Shown here: positions 1-6,137 of the stretch, in pieces
How positions within the stretch are numbered: position 1 is the first letter of the stretch
How the letters are laid out: the number at the start of each line of letters is the position of its first letter
NCBI GenBank assembly: GCA_041685075.1
Contig: JAWLGN010000299.1
Span: forward strand, 1-6,849
Source of the DNA: JAMCRM01 sp041685075
Lineage (GTDB): Bacteria; Acidobacteriota; Terriglobia; Bryobacterales; Bryobacteraceae
Length of the DNA: 6,849 nucleotides
Direction of reading: 5' to 3'
Translations under genes and position numbers: made by a program
The notes under the pieces: model-generated
Told to the model about the DNA's origin: nothing
Database searches by the model: none
What the model saw: only the letters and a program-made list of their open reading frames with translations

Positions 1-19
1 GAACCGCTCCTCTCGGGTA

Positions 20-50
20 AGCGGAGAGGGCGCCACAGGCGCCCACCGCT
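20..50. repeat. Two-part inverted repeat (hairpin)
   Basis: A perfect 7-bp stem, GGGCGCC (28-34) with GGCGCCC (38-44), closes on a 3-nt loop. Beyond a small internal loop it is extended by a 5-bp stem, AGCGG (20-24) with CCGCT (46-50). The octamer ACCGCTCC occurs twice as a direct repeat (3-10 and 45-52), so the 20-24 arm could pair instead with 4-8. No T-run follows on either strand, so it is not a canonical intrinsic terminator. It may be a terminator-like, processing or leader structure of the neighbouring gene. Confidence 0.4.
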
Positions 51-100
51 CCAAATACGCTTACCGGGCTCCCGATACTCTCACTATTACTTTTGATGAC

Positions 101-137
101 CGCCGGCCGCGGCCGCGAACGCTCCGGGCCGCCGGCG
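101..137 (-). terminator. GC-rich hairpin directly after rodA, possible operon terminator
   Basis: Immediately beyond the rodA stop (138-140), CGCCGGC (101-107) pairs with GCCGGCG (131-137). After a 3-nt bulge, GGCC (111-114) pairs with GGCC (127-130). A 12-bp perfect palindrome at 104-115 overlaps it. Read in the rodA direction, the stem is followed by a mixed sequence with only scattered A and T and no T-tract. It could therefore be an L-shaped or Rho-assisted terminator, or a 3' end-protecting stem. Its position at the end of a five-gene operon is the main argument for a terminator role. Confidence 0.35.
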
Positions 138-1232
138 TCAATTCACAAATCTCCTGGTGCGGACACTGTTCACCAAACCCACCAACATGAGATTGCACCA
201 AATACTGGATCCGCCGGAACTCATGAACGGCAGCGGTATCCCCGTAACGGGCATCCGCCCCACTACCATTCCGACGTTCACCCAGACGTGAAATAGCCAC
301 AAAGCCGCAACTCCCATGCAGATGTACATCCCGGCCTTGTCGGGCGCCGTCTGGGCATTCTGAACCACCTGCATGATCAACACGAAATAGAGGGCCAGCA
401 TGATCACCGAGCCCACGAACCCATGCTCTTCCGCGAAAGCGGAAAAAATGAAGTCCGTATGGGGCACCGGCAAAAACCGTAATTGTGTCTGGGTCCCTTT
501 GGTAACTCCCCTGCCCCACATTCCCCCGTGGCCGACCGCGATTTTCGATTGGATCGTCTGGTAGCCGGTCCCACGGGGATCGCGCTCGGGATCCAGAAAG
601 CTGATCAGCCGCGCCTTTTGATAATCCTTCAGGAAATAAATCCCGATGGGCAGCACCAGCACTAGAATCAAACCGATCGCGACGATGTATTTCCACCGTA
701 AATTCGCCAGGAATGCTCCCGCCGCCAGGGCCGGAAAGTAGGTCAGGGTCGTTCCCAGGTCCGGCTGCCGTAGCACCAGCAGCGCGGGAATTCCGACCAG
801 CCCCGCCAGCTTCAGCAGGTCCCGCCCCTCGAGGTTCTCCGTTTTCAACTCGGTGAGAAAGCGGGCTACTAACAATATTATCACTATCTTGACGAATTCC
901 GACGGTTGCAGACGAAAACCGCCCGGAAGCGGAATCCAGCGCCGGGATCCGAATGCCTGGCTGCCCACCAAGGCGGTTGCCAACAGCATCAGCACGGAAA
1001 GCACGTACAGCGGGCCGACCCGTTCGAGCAGCCAATGGTAGTCGATGGAAGTGACAATCCACATCAGCATCAGGCCGGTCGCGACGTACAGAATCTGCTT
1101 CCACCAGGCATCGTGCCACTGAGGGGTGCCGGCCGTGGCGCTGTAGATCTGGAGTATTCCCACGCCGCAGATCAGGGTGGCGATCACTACCAGGGTCCAG
1201 TCCAGGTCGCGGAGGAAGAACGGGCGCGTCAT
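138..1232 (-). CDS. rodA: RodA, SEDS-family peptidoglycan glycosyltransferase of the elongasome
   Basis: RodA polymerises lipid II into glycan strands in the inner membrane together with PBP2. The 364-residue product is strongly hydrophobic, with about ten membrane segments, and is normal in length for RodA. Visible SEDS motifs are GSRRWI (95-100), QPSEFVK (109-115), RQPDLGT (155-161), the periplasmic HTDFIF loop whose Asp260 matches the catalytic Asp (Asp262 in E. coli, from memory), and FMSSGGSS near residues 336-343. The usual form of the last motif as I recall it is SYGGSS, so Ser338 replaces a common Tyr. The ATG start (1232-1230) overlaps the mrdA stop as ATGA, and AGGAGG lies 10 nt upstream. 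The short C-terminus ends in a basic TRRF stretch. FtsW is the alternative SEDS paralogue, but pairing with PBP2 and mreBCD makes RodA the clear choice. Confidence 0.96.
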   Translation of the reverse strand: MTRPFFLRDLDWTLVVIATLICGVGILQIYSATAGTPQWHDAWWKQILYVATGLMLMWIVTSIDYHWLLERVGPLYVLSVLMLLATALVGSQAFGSRRWIPLPGGFRLQPSEFVKIVIILLVARFLTELKTENLEGRDLLKLAGLVGIPALLVLRQPDLGTTLTYFPALAAGAFLANLRWKYIVAIGLILVLVLPIGIYFLKDYQKARLISFLDPERDPRGTGYQTIQSKIAVGHGGMWGRGVTKGTQTQLRFLPVPHTDFIFSAFAEEHGFVGSVIMLALYFVLIMQVVQNAQTAPDKAGMYICMGVAALWLFHVWVNVGMVVGRMPVTGIPLPFMSSGGSSIWCNLMLVGLVNSVRTRRFVN

Positions 1233-3196
1233 TGTCTTGGCGCCTCCTCGGCGCGGGGCCGTGGCGCCTCCTCGGCGGGGCCGGGCGGCTCGGGAAGGGT
1301 CTCGATCTGCTCCTCTTCCACCGCGACGTTACCCTCGATTTCGGTGATCGGAGGGGCCGGCCGGGTTATCCCGGCCAAGCGTGCTTTCTTATCGTAATAG
1401 GCCTTGATGACATCCCGGACGATGGGGCCGGCCACGCTGCCATGCTCGCCGTGCTCCCAGAGGACCGCCACTACGATTTCGGGCTTCTGGCGCGAGGCAA
1501 ACCCCACGTACCAGGCATTGTCGCGAAGGTTCTTCACGCCCCCCTTGCCCGCCAGGTATTGATTGGAAGCAAGCTGCGCCGTTCCGGTCTTCCCGCAGAC
1601 CTCCACATTGGGCAGCCGTGCCCGCCCGCCGGTGCCGCCTTCGTTGACCACGGCGAACATGCCGTCGATCACGGTCTGGACGTGGGCCGGGTCGAGCTTC
1701 AGCACGTGCGGCTTCTCGGTCCTGCTGAGATCCTTGCGCAGGTGCGGGCGGTGCCAGACACCGCCCATGGCAATCCCCCCGATGGCGCGGGCAAGCTGCA
1801 GCGGCGTCACGGTGAGCGCCCCCTGTCCGATGGATACCGAAATGGTCTCCCCGGCGTACCACCTGCGCCGGAAATTGCGCATCACCCATTGCTGGGAGGG
1901 CACGACGCCTGCAGCCTCATGCGGCAGGTCGATGCCGGCCTTCTCCCCCAACCCGGCCTGGTGGGCATAATGGGCGATCGTGTCGATCCCCATCTTGTTC
2001 CCCAGCGTGTAAAAGTACACGTCGCAGGACTGCGCCGTGGCTCGAATGGCCGAAACCGTTCCATGTCCCCCCCGTCGCCAGCACTTGAAGAAGCGGCCGT
2101 AGAAGACCGCGCCGCCGCCGCAGCGGACGCTCCACTTATCGTCCACCGCGCCGGACTCCAGCCCGGCCGTCAACATGATGGGCTTAAAGGTGGATCCCGG
2201 GGCGAGTTGTGCCTGGATGGCCCGGTTCAGCAGCGGGTTGTCCGGGTTATCGGCAATCTCGCGCCAGTCGGAGGACTTGATCCGCACGGCGAACTTGTTG
2301 GGGTCGAAGGTGGGGCGGCTTACCATGGCGAGCACCTCGCCCGTGCGGGGATCCAGGGCCACCAGCGCGCCCTTCCTTCCCTCCATGGCCAGTTCCGCCA
2401 CCGCCTGGAGGTCCAGGTCGATGGTCAACTGGAGATCCCGGCCCGCCACCGCCTCCTTGATCGCCAGTACCTGGCGGGGCTGCCCGCGGTTGTCCACCAT
2501 CACCTGCCGCTGGCCGTCCACTCCCATCAGAATTTCGTTGTACTGCCGCTCGATGCCGAACTTGCCGATCACGTCACCGGGGTTGTAGTGGGCAAAGGAC
2601 GCCATATTCAGCTCGTCTTCGCTGATTTCTCCGATGTAGCCCAGCACGTGGGCGGCGAATCCGTTCTGGGGGTAGAGGCGGCGCTGCGCGGGGATGGCCT
2701 CCAGCTCGGGAAAGAAGCTGCGGTGCGAATCGACAAAGGCCAGGTCCGCCGGCGTCATCTCCTCTTTCAGCACCAGCGGCTCGTACTTGGGACGTTTGCG
2801 GAAGCGCTCCAGCCGTTCCAGGAGGTCGTCGTAGTCGAGCTGCAATCCGTCGGCGATGGGCCGCAGGTTCTCCTCTTTCATGTGCTCCCGCGACAGGATC
2901 AGGCTGAACGAGGAGTGGTTATCCACGATGATCCGGCCGTCGCGATCCAGGATCCTGCCCCGCGGCGCCAGAACCGGAACGGACTTCACGCGGTTGCGCT
3001 CGGCGCGCGCGCTGTAATAGTCCTCGTTCTGCACCTGGAGCGCCCAAAAACCGGAGATGAGAAACAGGAAAACGAAGACGACGGTGTACTGAAAAACGGC
3101 AATCTTACCGGATGCGACCTTCGGATCGTCACGAAGGATCGGTTTCAGCTCGCGCTGTTGCCGATCAAGGTCTGGACCTGCGGGCGGAAAGCGCAC
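1229..3196 (-). CDS. mrdA: Penicillin-binding protein 2 (class B transpeptidase, elongasome)
   Basis: PBP2 cross-links new peptidoglycan and works as the partner of RodA. The 655-residue protein has a short cytoplasmic tail, one membrane anchor (about 33-53), and a PBP-dimer or pedestal domain with the APRGRILDRDGR motif (77-88) and IGKFGIERQYN (210-220). The transpeptidase domain follows, with catalytic STFK (Ser335-Lys338), the SxD-type second motif SCD (390-392) and KTGT (536-539). Cys359, Cys372, His378 and Cys391 have the spacing of a metal site. A Pro/Glu-rich tail (about 606-655) follows the catalytic domain. The start is a GTG 11 bp after the mreD stop; a GAGGGAG sits 16 nt upstream, which is rather far. 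The SCD motif, length and neighbours favour PBP2 over PBP3/FtsI. Confidence 0.96.
   Translation of the reverse strand: MRFPPAGPDLDRQQRELKPILRDDPKVASGKIAVFQYTVVFVFLFLISGFWALQVQNEDYYSARAERNRVKSVPVLAPRGRILDRDGRIIVDNHSSFSLILSREHMKEENLRPIADGLQLDYDDLLERLERFRKRPKYEPLVLKEEMTPADLAFVDSHRSFFPELEAIPAQRRLYPQNGFAAHVLGYIGEISEDELNMASFAHYNPGDVIGKFGIERQYNEILMGVDGQRQVMVDNRGQPRQVLAIKEAVAGRDLQLTIDLDLQAVAELAMEGRKGALVALDPRTGEVLAMVSRPTFDPNKFAVRIKSSDWREIADNPDNPLLNRAIQAQLAPGSTFKPIMLTAGLESGAVDDKWSVRCGGGAVFYGRFFKCWRRGGHGTVSAIRATAQSCDVYFYTLGNKMGIDTIAHYAHQAGLGEKAGIDLPHEAAGVVPSQQWVMRNFRRRWYAGETISVSIGQGALTVTPLQLARAIGGIAMGGVWHRPHLRKDLSRTEKPHVLKLDPAHVQTVIDGMFAVVNEGGTGGRARLPNVEVCGKTGTAQLASNQYLAGKGGVKNLRDNAWYVGFASRQKPEIVVAVLWEHGEHGSVAGPIVRDVIKAYYDKKARLAGITRPAPPITEIEGNVAVEEEQIETLPEPPGPAEEAPRPRAEEAPRQ
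1239..1277 (-). repeat. 15-bp direct repeat, 24-bp period, in the mrdA 3' end
   Basis: GGCGCCTCCTCGGCG (plus strand) occurs at 1239-1253 and again at 1263-1277. It lies in frame and gives two copies of the peptide AEEAPR (residues 641-646 and 649-654) at the C-terminus of PBP2. The period is exactly eight codons. Each copy contains an AGGAGG on the coding strand, and only the copy nearest rodA is well spaced to act as its ribosome binding site. A short tandem duplication is the simplest origin. Confidence 0.85.
1243..1248 (-). promoter_or_regulatory. Shine-Dalgarno of rodA inside the mrdA 3' end
   Basis: The minus strand reads AGGAGG here, 10 nt before the rodA ATG. It lies within the codons for Glu-Glu-Ala-Pro at the end of PBP2. 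This strong site together with the ATGA overlap suggests that rodA is translated both by coupling and by its own initiation. An identical AGGAGG sits 24 bp further upstream in the repeated peptide (1267-1272). Confidence 0.65.
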
Positions 3197-3207
3197 AATA
3201 GACCCGT

Positions 3208-3741
3208 CTAGGCTCCCTCTTTCAGTTTATCAAGAAAATGGAACAAAGATACCGCAACCACCGCATTGAGAGCACCCAGAATAAGCGCCCGCTGGGGATC
3301 GAAGATCATTTCCTGGCCCAGCAGCGCGCGCGTCATCATCCAGTAGAAAAATTGATGGAAAAGGTAGAAGAAAAAGGCTAAAACCAGCCGCACAAAGGCG
3401 TGATCCACGTCGAAGCGGAGACCCACGGAGGCGGCGAAATAGCCCACCAGGGTCTTCACGATACCGAACATGCCCAGCGGGTTCTTGGAAAGGGAGTCCT
3501 GCACCAGCCCCACCGAAGCTCCCACCAGCAGGCCTGCAATGGGGCTGCGCCGCATGAGCGCGAAATAGACGGTCACCAGCAGCGGCAACTCCAGGTAGCC
3601 CAGGAATTGAAAGAACAACGGAACGTAAACCTGGAAGAGAATGGCGGCCAGCGGCACCAGGACCAGCACCCAGGCGCGGAAGCGCGAGACACGGCTTTCC
3701 CGCTGGTTGCTCAGCAGGATGCGGTCGCTGGAGTAGCTCAT
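3208..3741 (-). CDS. mreD: MreD, rod-shape-determining integral membrane protein
   Basis: MreD is a small inner-membrane protein that binds MreC and helps link MreB filaments to RodA-PBP2. The 177-residue product is in the usual size range (about 160-180). A basic, polar N-terminus (1-22) precedes five or six hydrophobic segments: about 23-45, 48-64, 67-81, 89-107, 115-137 and 152-169. The conserved central pattern is visible as GLLVGASVGLVQD (70-82) followed by LGMFGIVKTLVGYF (89-102). It begins with an ATG that overlaps the mreC stop (ATGA, 3738-3741). No Shine-Dalgarno is seen in the preceding 20 nt, so translation probably depends on reinitiation after mreC. MreD sequences diverge quickly, so the assignment leans on context as well as on the glycine-rich core. 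Confidence 0.92.
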   Translation of the reverse strand: MSYSSDRILLSNQRESRVSRFRAWVLVLVPLAAILFQVYVPLFFQFLGYLELPLLVTVYFALMRRSPIAGLLVGASVGLVQDSLSKNPLGMFGIVKTLVGYFAASVGLRFDVDHAFVRLVLAFFFYLFHQFFYWMMTRALLGQEMIFDPQRALILGALNAVVAVSLFHFLDKLKEGA

Positions 3742-4952
3742 GGGGTGTCGGGAGCGGCTGCGGGAGGCGGAGCAGCGGCGGGAACGGGCTTGGAGGCGGG
3801 CGGCGCCGCGGGAGATCCCTGGATGGCGGGCGGCGCCGTCGAGCGGGGCGCGGGAACGGACGCGGCGGTGGCGGGCTGCGGCCGGTAGTTGAAGTCTGGT
3901 GGGCGGGAACCCGGCAGGCCCTCGCCGAATTTATGACCCTGGGCCTCCCCTATGGTCCGGTATCGGCGCACCAGCCGGTCGGCTTCGGTCAGAGGTCCCC
4001 GGAGGGTGGGCGCCGCCGCCTGAGAAGCGTCCTCTTCTTCGGCGGCATCGGCCACCGGCGTCGACTGGGGAGGCGGCGGAGCCAGGTAGATGGGCGCCGA
4101 AGGCGACGGCGGAGCCTCCGGAATCGCCTGGTGAACCCCTTCGATCAGGATCAGCACCTCCTCGAGCCCCTGCTTCAGGCCCGATGGCTCCACCTGGATA
4201 TCCAGGAAGTCCTGCCCGCGCCGTACCGCCAGCACCTTTCCCACCGGGAAGCCCTTGGGAAAGATGCGGTCGTCGCCGGAGGTGTAGAACATCTCCCCCA
4301 CCTCCACCTTCACCTGGAGGGGCACGTAATCCACTTTGCAATTGGCGTAGCCCTGGCCCTTCAGGGTACCCCGCGCCTGCGATTTCTGGGAGATTACCCC
4401 GGCGGCGAAGTCCGGATCGGTGATCAGCAGCACCTCGGAGGCGGTAGGATAAGCGGCCAGCACTTTGCCCACGATGCCATCCGGGGTCACCACCCCCATG
4501 CCGCGCTGCACCCCGGCCGCCGAGCCTGCATCCACGTAGACCAGCCGGGAGTTGCTATTGGCGCCGGTGGCGATCACCCGGGAGGCCAGCGTACGGGAGG
4601 GCGACCGCGACTGGAACTGCGCCAGCGCCTTGACCCGGTCCGCCATCGACAACTCTGTCTTCAGAAAGACGTTCTCCATCTTCAAGCGGTCCAGGTCGGC
4701 CTTCAGCCGGCGGTTCTCTTCATGCACGTCGCGCAGCAGGAAATAGTTCTGAAAGAAGCCGAAGGCGCCGGAACGGATGGATTCGAGCACACGGGCCAGG
4801 GGTGTCACCGCCGTCACCGACCACACCCGGATCATCCGTACTTCCTGGTCGTTCTTTACCTGTACGGCGAGCAGCATCAGTTGGGCCAGGATCACCAGCA
4901 GCAAGACCGTGATGTTCCGGTAGCGGTTAATCAGCGATTCCATGGGCGCCAT
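3738..4952 (-). CDS. mreC: MreC, rod-shape-determining protein with long Pro/Ala-rich C-terminal tail
   Basis: MreC is a bitopic membrane protein whose periplasmic part self-assembles and activates PBP2-RodA. The 404-residue product has a short cytoplasmic end, one membrane helix (about 14-31), a coiled-coil stretch (about 73-112) rich in Glu, Arg, Lys and Leu, and then the paired beta-domains (about 120-275). Typical phrases there include VYVDAGSAAGVQRGMGVVTPDGIVGKV split across residues 138-164, LLITDPDF (175-182) and YTSGDDRIFPKGFPVGKV across 223-240. From about 276 the protein becomes Pro/Ala-rich for 129 residues, much longer than the tail of well-studied MreC proteins. It is interrupted by an island (about 318-358) of normal composition. 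Two in-frame ATGs are available (4952 and 4943); the first is used here, with only a weak GGGGCGG about 10 nt upstream. It lies 42 bp after mreB and overlaps mreD by 4 bp. Confidence 0.95.
   Translation of the reverse strand: MAPMESLINRYRNITVLLLVILAQLMLLAVQVKNDQEVRMIRVWSVTAVTPLARVLESIRSGAFGFFQNYFLLRDVHEENRRLKADLDRLKMENVFLKTELSMADRVKALAQFQSRSPSRTLASRVIATGANSNSRLVYVDAGSAAGVQRGMGVVTPDGIVGKVLAAYPTASEVLLITDPDFAAGVISQKSQARGTLKGQGYANCKVDYVPLQVKVEVGEMFYTSGDDRIFPKGFPVGKVLAVRRGQDFLDIQVEPSGLKQGLEEVLILIEGVHQAIPEAPPSPSAPIYLAPPPPQSTPVADAAEEEDASQAAAPTLRGPLTEADRLVRRYRTIGEAQGHKFGEGLPGSRPPDFNYRPQPATAASVPAPRSTAPPAIQGSPAAPPASKPVPAAAPPPAAAPDTP
3795..3838 (-). repeat. 14-bp direct repeat in the MreC tail
   Basis: GGCGGGCGGCGCCG (plus strand) occurs at 3795-3808 and 3825-3838, a 30-bp (ten-codon) period. 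Both copies are in frame and encode the APPA motifs near residues 373-385. It fits local slippage or duplication in a low-complexity Pro/Ala coding tract. Confidence 0.75.
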
Positions 4953-4994
4953 CGGGACACGCCGCCCCAGGGCGCCGCGGCGCGACCCTATCTA
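4953..4994 (-). other. mreB-mreC junction with tandem stops and a 12-bp palindrome
   Basis: mreB ends with two consecutive in-frame stops, TAA then TAG. About ten bases further, GCGCCGCGGCGC (4972-4983) is a perfect 12-bp palindrome, able to form at most a very short hairpin. There is no T-run, so it is not a classical terminator. It could damp read-through or mark an RNA processing site that sets MreB above MreC, but in DNA of this composition it may also be chance. Confidence 0.4.
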
Positions 4995-6020
4995 TTAGTC
5001 TATCGAAATCTTGCGTAAAAGCCGGAAATCGCTAAGCATGCGCCCGGTGCCGAGCACCACGGAAGCCAGCGGGTCGTCGGCGATGGAAACCGGCAGCCCG
5101 GTCTCCTCGCGGATGCGCTTGTCCAGGTTCTTCAACAGGGCGCCGCCGCCGGTCAGCACGATGCCGCGGTCGCTGATATCGGCGCTCAACTCGGGAGGCG
5201 TCCTCTCGAGCGCCACCCGGATGGCGTTGACGATGGTGGCCACGCACTCCGAGAGCGATTCCCGGATCTCGCTATCGTCGATGGTAATGGTGCGGGGGAC
5301 GCCTTCGATCAGGTTGCGGCCCTTGATCTCCATGGTGAGCGGCTTGTCGAGCGGAAACGCGGAACCGATCTCCATCTTGATGGCTTCCGCGGTGCGCTCG
5401 CCGATCAGCAGGTTGTACTTGCGCTTGAGATACTGCATGAGGGCATCGTCCATTTCGTTGCCCGCCACCCGCACCGAGCGCGAGTAGACGATGCCGGAAA
5501 GGGAGATGACCGCCACGTCGGTGGTGCCGCCGCCTATATCCACCACCATGTTTCCGGAAGGCTCGGTGATGGGCAGCCCCGCCCCGATGGCCGCCACCAT
5601 GGCCTGCTCCACCAGGTGCACCTCGCTGGCCTTGGCGCGGTAGGCCGAGTCCATGACGGCGCGCTTTTCCACCTGGGTGATCTCGCTCGGTACCCCGATA
5701 ACGATGCGCGGATGCACCAGCATTTTCCGCCCGTGCGCCTTCTGAATGAAGTAATTCAGCATGCGCTCGGTGACTTTGAAATCCGCGATCACCCCGTCCT
5801 TCATCGGCTTGATGGCCACGATGTTGCCGGGAGTGCGGCCCAGCATCTCCTTGGCTTCCTTACCGACCGCTTCGACCTCCCCGGTGTTCTTGTTGATGGC
5901 GACAATGGACGGCTCGTTCACCACGACGCCTTTGCCCTTGGCGAATACGAGTGTGTTGGCGGTGCCCAGATCAATAGCCAGATCCGAGGAAAATAGGCTG
6001 AATAGAGAGCGTAAATTCAT
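4995..6020 (-). CDS. mreB: MreB, actin-like rod-shape filament protein
   Basis: MreB forms membrane-bound antiparallel filaments that guide the elongasome around the cell. The 341-residue product is of standard length and has the full actin-fold signature: phosphate-1 loop DLGTANT (17-23), VEQAMVAAIG (137-146), phosphate-2 loop DIGGGTTDVAVISL (161-174), the GERTAEAIKMEIGSA helix (207-221) and the adenosine loop LTGGGALLKNLDKRI (289-303). The N-terminus (NLRSLFSLF) is hydrophobic and suited to membrane contact. Gln139 stands where I expect Glu in most MreBs. The frame is open upstream to 6497, but homology begins at the ATG at 6020; the upstream part is antisense to the divergent gene. No clear Shine-Dalgarno precedes this ATG. 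It is the first gene of the operon. Confidence 0.97.
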   Translation of the reverse strand: MNLRSLFSLFSSDLAIDLGTANTLVFAKGKGVVVNEPSIVAINKNTGEVEAVGKEAKEMLGRTPGNIVAIKPMKDGVIADFKVTERMLNYFIQKAHGRKMLVHPRIVIGVPSEITQVEKRAVMDSAYRAKASEVHLVEQAMVAAIGAGLPITEPSGNMVVDIGGGTTDVAVISLSGIVYSRSVRVAGNEMDDALMQYLKRKYNLLIGERTAEAIKMEIGSAFPLDKPLTMEIKGRNLIEGVPRTITIDDSEIRESLSECVATIVNAIRVALERTPPELSADISDRGIVLTGGGALLKNLDKRIREETGLPVSIADDPLASVVLGTGRMLSDFRLLRKISID

Positions 6021-6137
6021 GTACCGAGATCGATCCAGGGGAGGATGTTGGGCCTCGTTCGAGAACGATTCCCCTTGGATGGTAACACAAGAGCCGCCGT
6101 AATTAACATTGCCGACAAGGGATACAATGGTGGCGAA
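6021..6137. promoter_or_regulatory. Divergent intergenic region between mreB and the lipoprotein gene
   Basis: These 117 bp separate two genes that start in opposite directions, so both promoters should lie here or just inside the genes. The centre (about 6100-6110) is AT-rich. For the plus-strand gene, TACAAT (6123-6128) matches five of six positions of a sigma-70 -10 box, but it would place transcription only a few bases before the ATG and has no good -35. For mreB no convincing -35/-10 pair was found. The promoter role is inferred from layout, not from clear boxes. Confidence 0.5.
6033..6080 (-). repeat. Nested inverted repeats in the mreB leader
   Basis: The outer arms ATCCAGGGGA (6033-6042) and TCCCCTTGGAT (6070-6080) pair over 10 bp with one bulged base. 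Between them lies a second dyad, TCGTTC (6055-6060) and GAACGA (6063-6068), with a 2-bp centre. If transcribed, both could fold in the mreB 5' leader. If not transcribed, the inner 14-bp dyad resembles a small operator. Whether either is used depends on where mreB transcription starts, which the sequence does not show. Confidence 0.45.

Larger units (their letters stand above)
1..137. other. Region downstream of rodA, no convincing gene
   Basis: This stretch follows the rodA stop codon and runs to the window edge. It holds several GC-rich inverted repeats, listed separately, and an AT-richer patch at about 77-100. On the minus strand a short frame stays open from a TTG at 54-52 to the edge, and another from a GTG at 46-44. 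Neither has a well-placed ribosome binding site or a recognisable protein start, so I do not call a gene. No tRNA fold is evident. The start of the next downstream gene probably lies outside the window. Confidence 0.5.

Noticed and set aside
1..52. A tRNA-like fold at the left edge
   Set aside because: The stems do not give a cloverleaf, and no T-loop or anticodon arm consensus is present.
1..54. Possible start of a downstream minus-strand gene at a TTG (54-52) or GTG (46-44)
   Set aside because: Only up to 18 codons are visible, the nearest purine-rich sites are badly spaced, and the segment overlaps a strong hairpin. It remains possible but cannot be supported.
61..1119. A 352-codon minus-strand frame overlapping rodA in another frame
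   Set aside because: The product is Arg/Gly-rich with no membrane segments or motifs, while the rodA frame has full SEDS motifs over the same DNA.
1232..3211. A 659-codon open frame on the plus strand, exactly opposite mrdA
   Set aside because: It mirrors the PBP2 gene, shows no recognisable domain, is rich in His, Arg, Gly and Val as expected for the complement of GC-rich codons, and the minus-strand frame has all PBP2 motifs.
3933..5018. A 361-codon plus-strand frame opposite mreC
   Set aside because: It is a compositional shadow of mreC with a His/Arg/Gly-rich product and no family resemblance.
6109..6128. TTGCCG with TACAAT as a sigma-70 promoter for the plus-strand gene
   Set aside because: The spacing is only 8 bp, far too short; TACAAT alone is kept as a weak -10 candidate.
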